DNA from: Kryptolebias marmoratus | Lineage: Eukaryota; Chordata; Actinopteri; Cyprinodontiformes; Rivulidae | Assembly (NCBI RefSeq): GCF_001649575.2 | Contig: NC_051450.1 | Coordinates: 13,679,300-13,743,299, forward strand | DNA length: 64,000 nucleotides | Direction: 5' to 3' | Shown: positions 13,001-36,727 of the stretch, one piece after another | Layout: every line of letters begins with the position of its first letter | Position numbering within the stretch: position 1 is the stretch's first letter | The notes under the pieces: model-generated | Seen by the model: the letters and a program-made list of their open reading frames with translations, nothing else | Told to the model about the DNA's origin: nothing | Database searches by the model: none | Position numbers and translations under genes: made by a program

Positions 13001-13370
13001 GAAAAGAAATCTCTCTTGGCTTCTCATTAAACCCGTCTTCACTTTGGAAGCGCTCGCACCAAGTTTCCACCGACTCCGGCTGCTCGATCCTTCGAGCTGA
13101 ACAGGCACTTTCAGCTTGACGCACACACTCATACACGCACACGCGCAGTCCTATAAACAGCAACACACGCTTGCTGTTTTTTTTTGTTTTTGTTTTTTTT
13201 CATGGAGCGGACCAACTTAGTCCGCTTTTCTTATTCATAGTCTGCACGTACCCGGCGGTCATGGCGATGTTGTAGAAGGTGAGCCATGCGGTGACGAGGG
13301 CGCTTTTCGTTCTCTTCTTGTTGTTGTTTTCCTTCTCCTCAACCGTGCCGTCCTCCTCGCTGGACGCCAT
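7090..13370 (-). CDS. hacd1: Very-long-chain (3R)-3-hydroxyacyl-CoA dehydratase 1
   Basis: ER multi-pass enzyme catalysing the third step of very-long-chain fatty acid elongation (3-hydroxyacyl-CoA to trans-2-enoyl-CoA); HACD1 is important in muscle. Minus-strand exons in transcript order: 13252-13370, 10583-10700, 10479-10497 (19-nt microexon), 10280-10368, 9961-10082, 7782-7960, 7090-7172 (TAG). All phases join, giving 242 aa. The catalytic pair of the Phs1/HACD family fits Tyr164 and Glu171 in YPLGVVGE, seven residues apart. The C-terminus ends in a basic segment then EKDD, as in human HACD1. MASSEEDG was chosen as start because its context (GCCATGG) is strong. An in-frame ATG at 13454 would add 28 residues but has a weak context. 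HACD2 is less likely: the ends and internal sequence match HACD1. Intron 1 contains an assembly gap and tandem repeats. Confidence 0.96.
11430..12520. repeat. Diverged tandem copies of a dispersed fish repeat in hacd1 intron 1
   Basis: About three diverged units recur. Each contains a block like GGCCATCTTGAATTGAG, then CTCCAAAGGTTAATCAG, a segment resembling TCCAGTGGTTCATAAGA, ATTTTGCTAACA, and a return to GACTGAGTTTTAACCA. The GACTGAG anchors lie near 11937, 12193 and 12493, so spacing is about 255-300 nt. Related sequence appears at 58550-58790 and inverted near 63700. No coding sequence is visible, so it looks like a non-autonomous dispersed repeat. The family name is unknown to me. Confidence 0.65.
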
Positions 13371-13560
13371 GGCACCGGGGGGCAGGGAGGGGAACGGGCA
13401 GGGAGCTGACAGCTGGTGGTGGTGGTGGGGGGGTGGAGCAGCGGGGTCATCCATCCATCTATCTATCCGCCCCACGGAAAGCCCCCCCTCCTCCTCGCGT
13501 CCCCCGCGGGGCGAGTGCGTGGCCTGCTGGTGGGCCGGGGACTTGGTGGGTGAGTGAACT
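12600..13560 (-). promoter_or_regulatory. CpG-rich region around hacd1 exon 1 (probable promoter)
   Basis: Local GC and CpG content rise sharply here (for example GTCGGGGCGCGCAGCGGGCC near 12842 and CCCCGCGGGGCGAG near 13502) against an AT-rich background. The island covers exon 1 and its upstream side. No TATA box is evident. A CpG-island promoter for hacd1 is inferred; the exact transcription start is not visible. Confidence 0.5.
12962..12989. other. Assembly gap (10 N) next to an 18-C homopolymer
   Basis: Ten N at 12962-12971 are followed directly by 18 C at 12972-12989. The gap lies in hacd1 intron 1, about 260 nt from exon 1, and does not interrupt any coding exon I call. Open frames running through it contain X residues and are not genes. 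The true length of the gap is unknown. Confidence 0.95.
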
Positions 13561-15578
13561 GACAGCGCACTAACAGACAGTCAGGGGTGGTGTGACAGAA
13601 TAAAACATAATAAATATATAAATATATATATAAAAATGAAAAAAACAAAAAGAGCAGCAGTAGTTGGTCCACTCGGGTCACGTGGCTGCCAGTCATTTCA
13701 AAGTGGGGTCAAAAAGGTTTGTGATTATCAGCCAGATACTTCCGGTTAGAAATAGGAAAGCGCAAAGAATTAGTCTGAGGATTCCACGGACTTGCATTTG
13801 GTCAGTGAATGAATGAATAAATGAATGCATCGAACTAAGAAGTGACCGAATAAATGAAGAACTTGAAACTAAATGAATGAACTAATGATTGAATGCATCA
13901 TCACTGTTTATTTTTGTTTTAAAAAAAAGTAACCCTTTTAACTTTCATGTTTTAACTTGTTTGCTGAGGGCAATAAAGATTACAGTACAAAAGTACTGAT
14001 GAAGACAGACAGTGGCTCAAACTGCATTAAAATACAACACACTTTTTTCACTTTTTTCTTTTTCTGATTAAACAGCAGCACCAAAAACTAAACAACTGCC
14101 TTTCACATGTTGGATGCACACATTGCTCTTACATTGTTTTGTAAGAAAACTCTGAATTGAGGAACTATAAATGCAGGACATACAAAATGCAGTTTATTTA
14201 CAGCACTGTTTTTGAATTATTAAAAAAGTGAAGCAGATCACACGTTTCCCATCAAACTGATGCTGTCAAGAACAATTAGCTCTTAGTAGGTGACCACAGT
14301 TGAGTATCTGAACATCGGGCAGCATTTCTGCACTGGTAAGTTTATCAAAGTTTCCTCAGTTTGTTTTAATGTGATCAGGGTAAATTGCCATGTTTACATC
14401 CCAGAGTTCTGCAAAAGCAAGCAATGCTTTTCCATCAAATGAACTGTTTGAAATGGTTACAGCTGTAAACAGTGTGAGTGGTTCATTTTGGGATTAGCTG
14501 CACCTCTTAGTGTAATCCTGCACAAAGTCCAGTTTTAGACATAAGGTAAACAGTTGACCTCTTATCAGTGTTGACATTTGATGCTGAAACCTTGAACTGT
14601 AAGAAGTTTGTAGTTATGACAACAAGCAGGGATGGTGTGCAGCTCATCTACAGGCTGTAGTGGTCTGAGTTCTGCTCTCATGAGGCACTGCCTGAGAAAG
14701 TGCACTGCTGCAGAATCTAAAATTAGCTCTCCTAATGACACCATGCAGAACTGTGTGTAAACTAAAGACAGAACCAGATACAGTTCACACCACCTAATAC
14801 CTAACCTGTTACTCAACCAGGCTGTCGGGTTTCTGAGGTCTGCAGCTGCACGGTGTCCAGCTGTTTGGAGCTGAGGTCAGGCACACCTGAACTCTGTTTT
14901 CAATTTGAATGGTTTGTTTTTGGATGTCTTATTGAAGAAACAAAATAAGACAGAAAAAAGTCTTAGTCAAATAAAAAAGCAAAAACAAAAGTATGCTGAA
15001 AGATAAACATACTGTGGATTTCAGCTTATGTTTTACAGTAACATATTTTGGCCACTAGATGGCAGCAGATAGATAAATAAAAAGTACCAATATATGTTTT
15101 TTTATATAAATATACATATATGTATAACTAGCCTGGAATATTATTTTACTAAAGGAAGTGTTAACTCCATTGTTGCCTCTGAGATAAATTACAGTTATAT
15201 ACTCCATTAAAGTTATTGTGATATTAATTTCAGAACTGACTGATTGGTTGGTTCAATTCAAAATGATTCCAGTTAAATGGTTGTTTTACAGTCACATCCT
15301 TCAAGGAGCAGAGGTGGACAAACTCTGTTTTTATTGTGCATAAAAACAGACTAAAAGGTAAGTTGCATCCCCGTCACACCGAGGTACACAATGCCTAGTG
15401 CAGTGTAAGCAGTTGGGTGAGCAGAGAGCCAGGACTGTGGTGTGTGGAAAATGCTAGTGGAGGCAGACAATGCAGCAGACCGAGGCCTGACCAGCCATGA
15501 GAGGGACAGGGGTCGCCTCACTGCGACAACAGCCCCCCGTCTCCCTCCCTTCTTTCTCTTTCTGTGACCTGCCACAGG
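13561..15578. other. Head-to-head intergenic region, hacd1/tmem236
   Basis: About 2 kb between divergent starts. It contains an AT dinucleotide patch near 13609-13632, an imperfect TGAA-type repeat at about 13803-13898, and a good CTCF-like motif at 15052-15065. The human gene STAM, expected between HACD1 and TMEM236, is not here. A GTAAGT donor-like sequence at 15358-15363 could end an untranslated first exon of tmem236, but this is unproven. No RNA gene was recognised. Confidence 0.5.
15052..15065 (+). promoter_or_regulatory. CTCF-like motif between hacd1 and tmem236
   Basis: CCACTAGATGGCAG fits the CTCF core consensus CCASYAGRKGGCRS at every position. It lies in the divergent intergenic space, where an insulator would be plausible. 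Occupancy cannot be known from sequence, and such motifs are also spread by repeats in vertebrates. Confidence 0.45.
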
Positions 15579-18453
15579 ATGGGCAAGGGGAGCACGCTGA
15601 AGTTCGCCCTCTGTGAGGTGCTGCAGTTTGCAGGCCTGTGTGTGCCGCTCTTCATTGTGATGCAGAGATTCGCCGTCATCGTGGCAAAGGTGAAAACGTC
15701 TGCGCGGCCTCCTGGCGATGCCAGCACAGCCTACTGGCTGATCGTGGCCTCCTCCATTGCCTACGTCACCTCCACCGCTCTGGTGATCTGGGTACCCCTG
15801 AAGTATATGGTCTTTATGAAGAAGAAGTTCCTCATTGGGAGGAAGAAGTGGTAAGTTTCAGTGGAGTCAGCCATGGTAGGTCATCAGCTGAGATCCCAGT
15901 GCAGCTCTGACTGGGACCTGACCAGCTGCTGTGAGTCTGAACCGGTCTGTGGCTGACATGGATAACACTTGGCTGATAAATACCATGAGCTAGCAGGTCC
16001 TAAACCTGCTTTTGTCCTCCTCTCTTACATTTGTTGTTTTTTCTTCTCTTTTGTCCTCACATCAGGAGACCCGTGGCCCTTGTATATGTGATCCTGTCCA
16101 CATTACCCTGCTTCGCTTTTCTCATTGCCAGCTCTGAGGTATAACATGCAGTAGGTCATTTCTCATTTTAATTACTAGTTACATCACTTTATCTTTGCTT
16201 TGATTATTAAATTTACCCTGAATGTTGTAATTTTTGGTTACCAAGTAGATAATCTTCAGTTTTATTCTAAATAAGTAAAAAAAAAGGTCTTAACAAAGGT
16301 GATTTTTGGCACATTTAGCTGGTGAGTGGAATCACATTTTAAGCCCTTTGAAAGTGGATCAAAGGTGATGATTTGTGAGAATCCTCTTGTTTCTCAGGGG
16401 GACCTAATGGATAAGAAGCTACTGATAAGCAGCTTGGTTCCTCTTCCTGTCCATGTTGTCAAATCATCTGTCCATGAGGCACATTTTCATTTCCTCACTG
16501 GCTGCAGCCCAGGCTTTATTTGCTGCTTTATGTAGTTTTCTCCAAAGTCTGATCTGACCCGTTGGACCTTTCTTATCTGGTGTCTTGTCCAAAAGAGCCA
16601 TAAATTCTGCTACGATGACCAACTTGCCTGCTTTGTTCAGTGTCCTGTTGGCGTGAAGTACTGACTCAGGCAAATACCAGAGATGCAAGTGATATAATGT
16701 AGCACACAGAGTTTAAGAGGAGCGTTCAGGTTATATCTACTGCATGTTATTTCGTTGTTTGTCCAGGTCCAAATAAACAACAACATAAAACACGATACAT
16801 TCACGGAGCTCCCCGTGTCACTAGTCTTCTTCTCGTTAATCTGCATTGATGTTGTGGAGAGGATCCGCCACTGCAGACTGACCGGACAGGGTGAGCAAAA
16901 CTACCAACACGTTACACAAATCAATCAGTCAGCTATACATCCTGAACTTTCCTCTGCCAACTTCCATACAGTTACCAGCACTGTGGGAGTTTGGACGTAA
17001 CAGTGAACATCATTTATACAGAACAATGTAGAACCTGAGGTTGAGTTTTTTTTTTATAGCTTTGGTTTTATTTTCACAGTTCAAATATTTAAGCCCTACT
17101 GAAGAATTTGAGCAGGAATTTTTTTATGAATTTCTCCAAAAGCAGGGGTTTCATTTCTTCCAAAACAACTAGAGTGTTCCTCAGAAGAATGCCCCGGAGA
17201 CTTTTTTTTTTTTTACAGAACTGCTGTGGTAGTTAGAAAATGTTTTGTTTTGTTTTGTGGGTAACTAAAGAGGAAGGTGATGTGACATCAAGGTGCTGTA
17301 ACTTCGAAACTTATCGAACATATTTTCTCATGATTGCAAAAGGCAGCATGTCACCTATTTAAGACCTCATTTAATGTCTCTTTTTCCTTGCATTGTGTTG
17401 GATGTTTCAAATTGGAGATAATTCTAGACTGCAGGCAAGGCAAAAATAAATAATATGGAGCTAAATGTTGCAGCGATAGGTACAGAATATGTTTTCTTTC
17501 AGAATTAAGCAACATCTTTAGTGAAATAGGCAACCTGAAGAGAAGCCTGATGGTCCCTCTTCTCTTTAATCTTAACAATGTGTTTATAATATCTAAAAAT
17601 AACTTAACATTTGATGCTTTTATACCAAAGCAAGCAATTTCAGTCCATCTTAAAAGGAGCTTGGTATGGATATAACAAGTACTTTAAATTAAATATGTGT
17701 TTCAGTCATTTGTGAAGCATCTAATTTGTTTTTTCTTTTTTAATATTGTTTATTTTTTCATTATTCTCTTCAGCTAATAACATGGAAAGAGATGCAGAAA
17801 TTCCCTCCACTGTCCTGACTCATGTAGAACAGATAACACCGGTGACTCCCATCAGTCCAGCTGTGCCCGGCCAAGGCGGACCCACTCCCATGCAGCCTGG
17901 CGCAAACCAGCTCAATGACAGGAACCAGAATGGAGCAGGAGCTCGACTAGAAACCAACGGTACAGTCCTTGGACCAGCGACCCCTGGCAGGCCTTTCAGC
18001 GTCTCGGGGCTGAACTCACGATCGGCGAGCACTACAGCGTATCGTATATCCCCGTACACCTACACCGGCCCTCTGAGGTTCCTGTGTGTCAGCGACGCCC
18101 GGGCGGATGTGTTTGTGGACAGCTTCATGTTCTGGATGGATACGGTGGAGATGGTGAGGGTGGCGGGACATCCTCTGGTCTACTACTCTGGCTGGGTGTT
18201 TCCCATCTACATCTTCAGCTACGTGTCTTGCCTTCGAGTGGTGGTCATGCCCAACACACCCCTTCTCTCCTCTCTGGGGGTGGCCCTGCAGGACTTCCCC
18301 TTCTTCTTTGTGCGGATCGGCCTTATCGCCCTCTTCGGTTTTGTCACACCCATCCTCTATCTGATGAAGAACCTGTTGGTCTGTCTGGCCTTTGTCTATT
18401 TCAACTTCATGACCAAGCTGAGGGTCTTCAACACAGAGAGGATGTTCTTTTGA
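15579..18453 (+). CDS. tmem236: Transmembrane protein 236
   Basis: Multi-pass membrane protein of unknown function. Exons: 15579-15850, 16066-16138, 16767-16890, 17774-18453 (TGA). Phases join cleanly, giving 382 aa, slightly longer than the human protein (about 351). The start is the first ATG of its frame and aligns with the human start. Hydrophobic segments lie near residues 8-30, 47-67, 95-112 and 130-147, then several in the last exon after about residue 270. A hydrophilic Pro/Asn-rich loop (about residues 158-255) separates the halves. Family identity rests on the DTVEMVRVAGHP motif, the following aromatic-rich helices and the exon layout, plus its place directly before mrc1 as in human. 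No function is inferred. Confidence 0.93.
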
Positions 18454-18700
18454 GACCAATGCTGCAAAGACAAGGAGTGCAACATCGAAAGAGTTGTTGG
18501 GACACAAGAAATGCAGGCTGATGGAATTCAGAAGGTGGTTGTACTAGCTCTTTATGAGTTTAAACTTAGTATTGATGGTAAGAACAAAATCATAAATAAA
18601 TATATAAAATGGGATGCACTTCAACTAAATGTTTATACATGATGACTGTCACGTGGTACCTATTGTGTACCCAACTGATATTAAGTTTACTTATAATAAA
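18454..18700 (+). terminator. tmem236 3' UTR with two poly(A) signals
   Basis: Two AATAAA hexamers follow the stop, at 18595-18600 and 18695-18700. Either would give a short 3' UTR of about 165-270 nt. Further AATAAA-like sequences occur downstream in this AT-rich region, so the site used is uncertain. Confidence 0.5.
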
Positions 18701-20993
18701 GCATTAGTTCATATATTTCAAAATGTGGTTCTATAGGAAAGTGATGAAGAAATATTACCTTACTTGTTGTTGATAGCTCTTTGAACAACCTCACTTTGGA
18801 GAAAAAGAGTTCATTTCTGATCAGACCAACAAGAGGTTTGTCCAAGCAGGACCAAGATCAAAGTGGACTGTAGATTCTCAAAAATGTCATAGCATGATTT
18901 TATAAACCTTTACATCATTGATAATTTTTGCATTACATGGTTGTATACTTAGAATTCTGCTGTTTTGTAAATTCAAATAGCAGCAGCTAGCTATGGCAAC
19001 AGCAACAGGGATATTATATATTATATTTCTGCTGGGATAACTGTGTAATGCATGGAAGTGTTAAGGTTAATAAAATAGTGTTCAAATGAACTGCTATGAA
19101 ACTTTTGAGACTGAAGCTGTTTTAAGAAAGGAGCAATCTACTTTGATCTTGGCCCGAACCAGACTAGCGTTTAGCTCATCAATCTGATCAGAATTAAACT
19201 TCTGCTCCGCACTGAGACCATTCGAAAAGCTACCTACAACAGGTAAGATATTAATTGTTCCTAATTTTTCTACCGAACCCCACATCAAAAGATCTAAACT
19301 ATCCCTTTAAACTTTGCTCAAATAAAATTAATAAAATACGTTACAGTAACATATAAAAAAGAACAAATCTCACGAGCCTACAGATATATTGCATAATATT
19401 TCAGTGAATGGGACAAGATGAAATATGATTTACAGCATGAAGCAAACTAAAATGTTGTTTTATAAGTAAATCTTATAGAATGGCAAAGTGTTAAGCAATT
19501 TGCTTCCTGAGATTTGTGTTTTTACTGTTTTTACTTGTTATATATTTTTAATTGGCCTGTGGCCATGCAAATTTTTAAGGTTTAAATGATCCAAACATGT
19601 TCAGAAAGTAATTTCTTTTATAAATATTTCATCTAAACTGGGTCAGAATGAAACTTTCCCTCACTGTTTCTTTTCACGGGCCAAATGGGAGCTTGTAGGC
19701 AGCAGAGTTTTTGTATTAAATTACTTGTGTGTTACGCTTTGTTCCTTAAATGTTCAAATTTATTTTTTTACCTTTCAGTACCCCTCACCCTCAGCAAGAA
19801 TGGCACTTTGGAAACGTGTTTTTGATGTCACTTAAAAGACAATTGCACATTTTTCTACCATTATAAGGTGCAGTGAACATGTGAACATGTAACAGATTAA
19901 AATTATGTTGTTTGTGAGATTTCTTTCCTTTTTTTTTTTTTTGCTAAGATACATGAGAAAAGAATGAATAATTTATATGAATGTTATGTTTATTTTGGTA
20001 AAAATAAAGAAGCTTTAAAAATATTTTACCTTTCATTTGTCATTTTTCCGTTGGTGTGTGGATGTTTTTGACCTCTACCTAAACCTTTAAAGCTGGAATT
20101 TATTCGATTTCTTCCAAACTGCTCCCTGAGAGAAAAGCTTACCAATCATTCTTCTGAAAAAAACATACTCTTCACAGAAGAAGAGCAGCAGAGGACACTG
20201 TGTCGCCACACATGAACAACAAGCTCAGATTCAACACAAAACAGTCAAATTTAACACATTCATATTGTCAAAAGTTAGTTTAAACGATGCAAGTAGCTTA
20301 AAAGCCTCATATAAAATGTTGATTCCTTTTTTTTGTGTTTACAAAAAAATTTTTTAATCATCTTTTCTTTTAATCAAAATACATTTGAGGATTTATACAG
20401 GTGCTCTGTCACGTGTGCAAAACCACTGGGACCCAACTTGTGTGCATGCTCATATTTTTATCATTTATGGGTGAGCTGCACCTCATGTTTGACTCACCAG
20501 TCTATTGTTTCACTTTAGTCCTGTAAGTGGTGATAAATTAAAACGTTTTTGCAATTTCTCACCAGACGTTTGGTTCAGTTCTTCTGTCCTTATAGCCCCT
20601 GGGTGATAAAATCTACAAATGTGGTTAAACAACAAATGCACTGAGGTAGTATGTGATTAAAGCTGGTAATCTTGTTGTTTTCTTCTGCTTATGATCAAAC
20701 ATGTGATCCTCTTTGTTGTGTTTTTGACCACACCCTTAATGACAGTTTTCTAAGTGTGCATACAGCAGGTCACAATAATTTTTTTTTTTTATGTATGACT
20801 TTTTAAAATTTTATTTTTAAAGCACCAAATATGTCTGTGAGCCTTAGGTCTTTAAATTTGACAGAAAATAAATTAAAGATAGTATAAACACAGGGCTTTC
20901 AGTTTTAACAGATTGATCTTTAGGGAGATCAAAAATGCCAGCACACAAAAATACAGCAGCCACTCTCACTTTGAAAAAATGGAAAAGGCCATN

Positions 20994-21044
<51 letters not shown>

Positions 21045-22475
21045 TAAAATTAGGCTGAGATTTGTTGCTGGGAATTAAGACCAAACTGAAACAATCAGTG
21101 GAAAATATAGACTTCCTATCATAGTGGGGAACTGAAACAGGGAACAGATGATGGCAGAAAAAGTAATGTGCTAAGAGATGAAGATGGTATCCACCTAAAA
21201 AACCTGGTATCCGTCTAATAATAACCTACACAGTCTATACTTCCACTTTCTCTCGCTCTTTTTCATTCCTTAGAATGAAAATGGGTTCAAATGCATTCTT
21301 TATGGCGGCAATTACATACAAAGCAAAATTCATTCAATTCAAATCATTATTAAACTTAATGAGCAAACATTTGTTGCTACAGGCAGATAAGAAAGTTGTG
21401 CTGCATAACTCGAGTGTCCTACATCTGCAGCACATCTCTGAGCGCAACAGTAAGCAGATGATGGAGGTGGAGAGGAGAAGTCTGAAACTCAGCTCCCTCA
21501 ACCTCTGTATCGACTGCAGTAAAAATGACAACCATGGACCAGTACAGCAGTGCTATAGAGACCACAAAACAGCCTAATCACAGAATAATGAGCCACACAG
21601 ATCATTTAAAGAGTAAGTTCCTGGTACCTGGATCTAATGGCTAATCTCCTGACATCACTATGTTTATATCAAATCAATATCAACCAGAACGTATAACTTC
21701 TTCAAACAACTCTGCTAAATCCCACTAACACTCATCTGGACAAGATAAACAGATTCATGAAAAGACAGTGGAGATTACTTCTGCTTTTCTTCTGAACACA
21801 GACAGCAAAAAAACAAAAAAAAAACAAACAAAAAAAAAACCCCTGGAACTTTAATTAAGTCTTATGCCAAACAGAGCACAAGTTTTCTACAAACACGTAG
21901 CCAGCCTTTCACGGTACTATATCTATGTTCCAGCATTTCAGGGCATTTCTGGAGTAATAGGGTCACAGTGTTCAGGTCATGTCTCACTTCCCCCAGCAGG
22001 AAGCAGGATCTCCTCCCGCTCTCTGTCTACTGACTTGAATCTTTTATTAAAACTAATGAAACTTTGAGAGTGGGTCCTGTAAAAAAAACAAAAACAAAAA
22101 CCTATTTGATCAGCAAAATTTAGTTAATCTCTTAATTCATTCCTCGACATAAATTAGAAAATCTTCTTGATGAATGGCATCTGCTGTCTGGGTTTACCTC
22201 CCACCAGTGGATGAATGACTACAATTCTTTTTCAAACTAAAATGATCACTTCTAAATGTAAATTAATGTTGAATTTCATTATACAGTCTTTCTTTTTCTT
22301 TGGAAATGTTTCCCCACCAAATACTGCAAGCTGACAATTATTTTCTTGTTTGGCAGTGAAATCCTATACTTCCTCCTCTCCATTGCCAAAAAAAAGTAGT
22401 GAAAGCTCATGGAAGCCACAGATATCTGACCAACCTTCACTACCCATGTGACAGGATATTCATCACTGTGATTAA
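18701..22475. other. tmem236-mrc1 intergenic region, AT-rich
   Basis: No supported gene lies here. Open frames such as 19094-19288 and 21275-21577 lack domain signatures and splice partners. The stretch has a TA dinucleotide array (20994-21042), poly-A and poly-T runs, and otherwise unremarkable AT-rich sequence. No tRNA or other RNA gene was recognised. Confidence 0.5.
20994..21042. repeat. TA dinucleotide microsatellite
   Basis: About 24 uninterrupted TA units follow one ambiguous base (N at 20993). The N suggests low base confidence in the array, so its length may differ from the true genome. Confidence 0.95.
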
Positions 22476-22602
22476 GAGGAGAGGAAAAAGTTGGCTCTGA
22501 GTCATTGTTGCTCCCTGTCAAGCACCTTTGCACACACCAGATCTCTACTCTCATGACTGGAAACCTGTCCTGCGGCTGCACCCACCCTTGAACCCAAACA
22601 GC
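22476..22602 (+). promoter_or_regulatory. mrc1 proximal promoter / 5' UTR with PU.1-like sites and a uORF
   Basis: Purine-rich ETS-type sites (AAGAGGAGAGGAAAAAG, about 22474-22490) lie about 115-130 nt before the mrc1 start. Mammalian MRC1 promoters are known to be PU.1-driven in macrophages, so a similar role is plausible but inferred. No TATA box is obvious. A 12-codon upstream ORF starts at ATG 22553 and stops with TGA at 22589-22591, 11 nt before the main ATG. Transcription start is not visible. Confidence 0.35.
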
Positions 22603-34608
<12,006 letters not shown>

Positions 34609-34887
34609 ACAGATATGTGATATGAGGCAATCAGCACTAAAATGATCCCAGAGAAATTCTCCTGTAGTTTTATAATTTTCAGAAGACTGGCTGAAAGATT
34701 TTGATTATGAAAACTAGAAGTCTTGATGCAAGCACTGACATCTCACTTAGTAAAATACGCACAAGATAATATATATGTATAAAAACAAAAGTTAATTAAA
34801 TGTGATAATGTTATTAGGAAAATCTGTAAAAACGTTCTCTTTTTTGCTAATCAATGTGACCAAAATAATTTACATGTTCAAAATAAA
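34609..34887 (+). terminator. mrc1 3' UTR with poly(A) signal
   Basis: AATAAA at 34882-34887, about 275 nt after the stop and followed by a T/G-rich stretch, is the best candidate cleavage signal. Additional AATAAA copies lie near 34973-34990, so a slightly longer UTR is possible. Confidence 0.55.
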
Positions 34888-36727
34888 GACAGTTGAATAT
34901 GTTTCAGTTGACAGATCTATCTTTTCTATGGATTGTTATAAGCCTCTTTCTTATATTGTAAATAGATATTAAATAAATAAAAATAAATTAAACAGAGTTG
35001 CCTTTTTATTCTTGTTTAAAAAGATTTTATTTTAGGTTTTATCTTCCATATTTACATTATGTTCAGGCTTTGTCTAGTCTGTGTGAAATAGGTCTTGTAG
35101 TTTAAAACCATCAAATACCACTGAATAAAATAGAAGTTTTGTGTTGCCAAACTTCTGTGTAGGTTTTAACAAAAGGTTGCCATGCCAATCACCTCACTGC
35201 TGAAAATGAAGTATAGTAATCACAGCACTTCAAGGCTGTTGCAGCTAATCCTTAGCTTACTAAACTCTTTTTTTTTCATAAGAGGGTTTTTATTAACAGC
35301 ACCAATGCTCCAGGATTCTCCTTAAACAAGTGCTGAAAGTTTAGTTTCTCCTATAAAGTCAACCCTCAGCTACAGAGGAAAACAAACCTTGTTCCAGCGC
35401 CAGGAGAAGGCAGAGGGGAGATCGGTACACACCTGACTGACCTGCTGAGCTTTCTCAGCTATTTTATATCAGCTGATGCTGCAGTTTCCAAAATAACAAT
35501 ATTTTAACAAAGTTTTTTTCTTGTTGCTGCTGGGCTGATTCAGGCTGCGGGGTATCCCACGAGGAACGATACTAGCAAGTTTAGTCTGTTTGGCTGCATG
35601 TTTGATCCTTGATGAGTCAGAGTATGTGATAAATAAGAGAAGGTTTCGAGAACAGGGCCATATCACATTTACTCACTCAAACAAGCTCTTGTCTTATTGA
35701 AGCAGATGAATAAAAATTCAGCAGAATTTTATTACTTATGATGGTTTGAAAAACTATATTTTTTGTCATATATACAAGACAATGGCAGGAGATCAAGCTT
35801 ACTGAGCCCAAGGTACCGCAAAACAAAGTCAGGTACATAAATCAAAATATAACTGAATGTTTTTCAAAAATCTCAAAACATAGTAATTTGGCAAGAGGAG
35901 GGAGTCCACGACAAGATGGGCAGGAAGCACAGGGTTGATCAACAGATGGACCCACAAAGGAAGGCGTGAGGACAAGATCATAAATAAGTGTTGAGAAAGT
36001 AATGGCAATAAAGACCATTCCCTAGAGCAGAAAACCAAGGGATCTAAATCAAAACAAAACAAACAAATTTTCTAAATAACACAGAGTTGCAATAGAAAGT
36101 GGAAGCAATACTAGATAGGATCGTAAAATAAACTACAAAATGGCAACAGGCCAAAAAAAAACCCAATGCAAAACCAAACCTACAGGCCTCTGCAATAAAA
36201 AAAAAAGATCAACTAAAGAGAATGTAAGCACTTCCTGTACAGAGATTGCCCATCATTTTAAAAGAGCAGCATTCTAACACATTACTATACATAAATAAGA
36301 GCTTCTCCCTACCCCCAGTTTCTCTCAATACTAATTAATTTCTCTGCAGTCCCCCCACCCACCTTCATTCCCCCAAATTTTCTGCTCTGTACTTTCTCAC
36401 TTGCCTGCACTAATCCTTTTGTTGTGCTCTGAGGGGCCCAGGCTTTGACGGACTATTAGGTACTGTAAGGACTGGTTCTGTGGAAGGGTTGCCTGCTGAG
36501 CCTTCTTGTTCTCCATCAGATCAGGCATCCTATTATTATTGCCTTCCTCGGCAAGAACAAATCACTGCCCTTCTCTTTTAGAAACTTTCCGTTTTTTTGT
36601 TGTCATTAACTTTCCTTTGGATCTCCTTTTTGATTTTCTTGCTTGTGTTTTCTGACTGTCACGTCTGCGTTTCAGTCCCCTAGTCAGTCCTGGGAGCTTG
36701 AGAGAGTCTGACAGCGCTGACAGGAAC
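34888..36727. other. mrc1-slc39a12 intergenic region
   Basis: AT-rich sequence without a supported gene. Short minus-strand frames (35469-35666, 35829-36062, 36562-36804) have no family signature. The last 80 nt or so should be the slc39a12 5' UTR; no TATA box or metal-response element was recognised near the start. Confidence 0.5.

Noticed and set aside
12755..13166. Several open frames crossing the N gap and poly-C run
   Set aside because: They contain X and poly-Pro or poly-Gly produced by the homopolymer; the region is hacd1 intron 1.
13200..13475. Short frames over hacd1 exon 1 with poly-His
   Set aside because: One frame is the true exon plus upstream sequence; the others are shadows created by a GGT/CCA repeat.
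18016..18507. 163-aa minus-strand and 145-aa plus-strand frames over tmem236 exon 4
   Set aside because: GC-rich shadow frames of the real tmem236 exon, which alone matches the family.
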